Source of the DNA: Candidatus Methanoperedentaceae archaeon GB37
GTDB taxonomy: Archaea; Halobacteriota; Methanosarcinia; Methanosarcinales; EX4572-44
Direction of reading: 5' to 3'
Length of the DNA stretch: 64,000 bases
Assembly: GCA_905171695.1 (NCBI GenBank)
Contig: LR991653.1
Location: forward strand, 1,020,258 to 1,084,257
The notes under the pieces are model-generated. The model made no database searches. It worked only from the letters and a program-made list of their open reading frames with translations, and was not told where the DNA came from. The translations under genes and the position numbers were made by a program. Positions 63,761 through 64,000 of this stretch are shown here, piece by piece (positions within the stretch are counted from its first letter, which is position 1; each line of letters starts with the position of its first letter).

Positions 63761-64000
63761 TGCTTAACAACCTCTTTAAGTCATCTATAAAATATTCAAA
63801 CAGTTTAACCTTTTCGCTTTCATCAATTTTTTCTTCGGTTAATATATAACTCCCATCCAAATCCACTTCTACAATAGCTCTTCCTTTCTTTGCTGGTTTC
63901 TTATAAGTGAGTGTTCCATCCTCATCCGGGGTGACAAAATACACCCTAATGTGCTTAGTTGCCTCATCTTGTAAAAGTTTAAGCTTCCAATAGCCCGTTT
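63750..64000 (-). CDS. Partial protein upstream of the DNA methylase
   Basis: The frame is open to the window edge, giving 82 residues that end KLFEYFIDDLKRLLSNEK. The visible part (HIRVYFVTPDEDGTLTYKKP, then VEVDLDGSYILTEEKIDESE) is beta-rich and charged. Because it overlaps the methylase start it could be a cognate restriction enzyme or accessory protein, but no motif confirms this. A GTG at 63944 is an internal start candidate. Confidence 0.5.
   Translation of the reverse strand, partial: TGYWKLKLLQDEATKHIRVYFVTPDEDGTLTYKKPAKKGRAIVEVDLDGSYILTEEKIDESEKVKLFEYFIDDLKRLLSNEK

Overview
The window looks like an archaeal chromosome segment, probably from a methanogen-related euryarchaeote (Halobacteriota; an ANME-1 or Syntrophoarchaeum-like alkane or methane oxidiser would fit). 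This is inferred from gene content: a complete archaeal CODH/ACS operon (cdhA-cdhB-cdhC-cooC-cdhD-cdhE), a thermosome, archaeal UMP kinase, RtcB with archease, KEOPS subunit Pcc1, aTrm56, a methanofuran-pathway gene (mfnF) and a candidate MCR-modifying radical SAM enzyme. No mcr, 16S rRNA or other species-level marker is present.

Layout. 1-4400: rsmA, a secreted transglutaminase-like protein, a flippase-like membrane protein, a BofA-like protein and UMP kinase. 4450-7700: an accessory block with a 1.1-kb inverted repeat of a decayed insertion sequence, an IS630-type end and a broken IS5-type transposase. 7900-9550: a secreted beta-helix protein with a dockerin-like tail. 9800-19570: the cdh operon, with an HTH gene and an FrhB-like flavoprotein between cdhB and cdhC, and a free-standing copy of the CdhD N-terminal domain before cdhD. 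19700-29140: DUF373, hxlB, mtnP, apgM, trpCBA, tRNA-Ala, pcc1, a RecJ-like DHH protein and rps15. 29250-32900: two insertion sequences around an interrupted GHKL ATPase gene. 32950-43700: rtcB/archease, four tRNA genes (tRNA-Trp with a box C/D RNA in its intron), trpD-trpF, cutA, mfnF, a radical SAM gene, trm56 and a small cytochrome c. 43800-48340: more IS copies, a truncated hsdM and an MBL hydrolase. 48400-60080: truD, dapL, a B12/radical SAM gene, argS, a ubiX fragment, a TPR protein, pspA-pspAA, valS and a SAP-like protein. 60100-64000: IS copies, the thermosome, tRNA-Lys with an integrase relic, and a DNA methylase at the edge of an island.

How it fits together. The cdh operon encodes CO dehydrogenase (A,B), acetyl-CoA synthase (C), its nickel-insertion ATPase (CooC) and the corrinoid Fe-S methyl carrier (D,E). 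The FrhB-like protein suggests an F420 electron link. mfnF and the MgmA-like gene support C1 metabolism on methanofuran and MCR-type chemistry. Tryptophan genes are split into trpCBA and trpDF.

The most unusual signal is a set of short double-hairpin insertions (45, 45, 45, 51, 57 and 66 bp, all multiples of three). They lie inside transposase genes of three different IS types. Hairpin sequences differ between loci but the two-hairpin layout is constant, and several contain in-frame stop codons. They resemble the double-hairpin or bypassing elements of some mitochondrial genomes, and I know of no archaeal description. Other items worth checking are the 1.1-kb palindrome, a 92-bp attC-like element, and the CdhD N-domain gene with an in-frame TGA.
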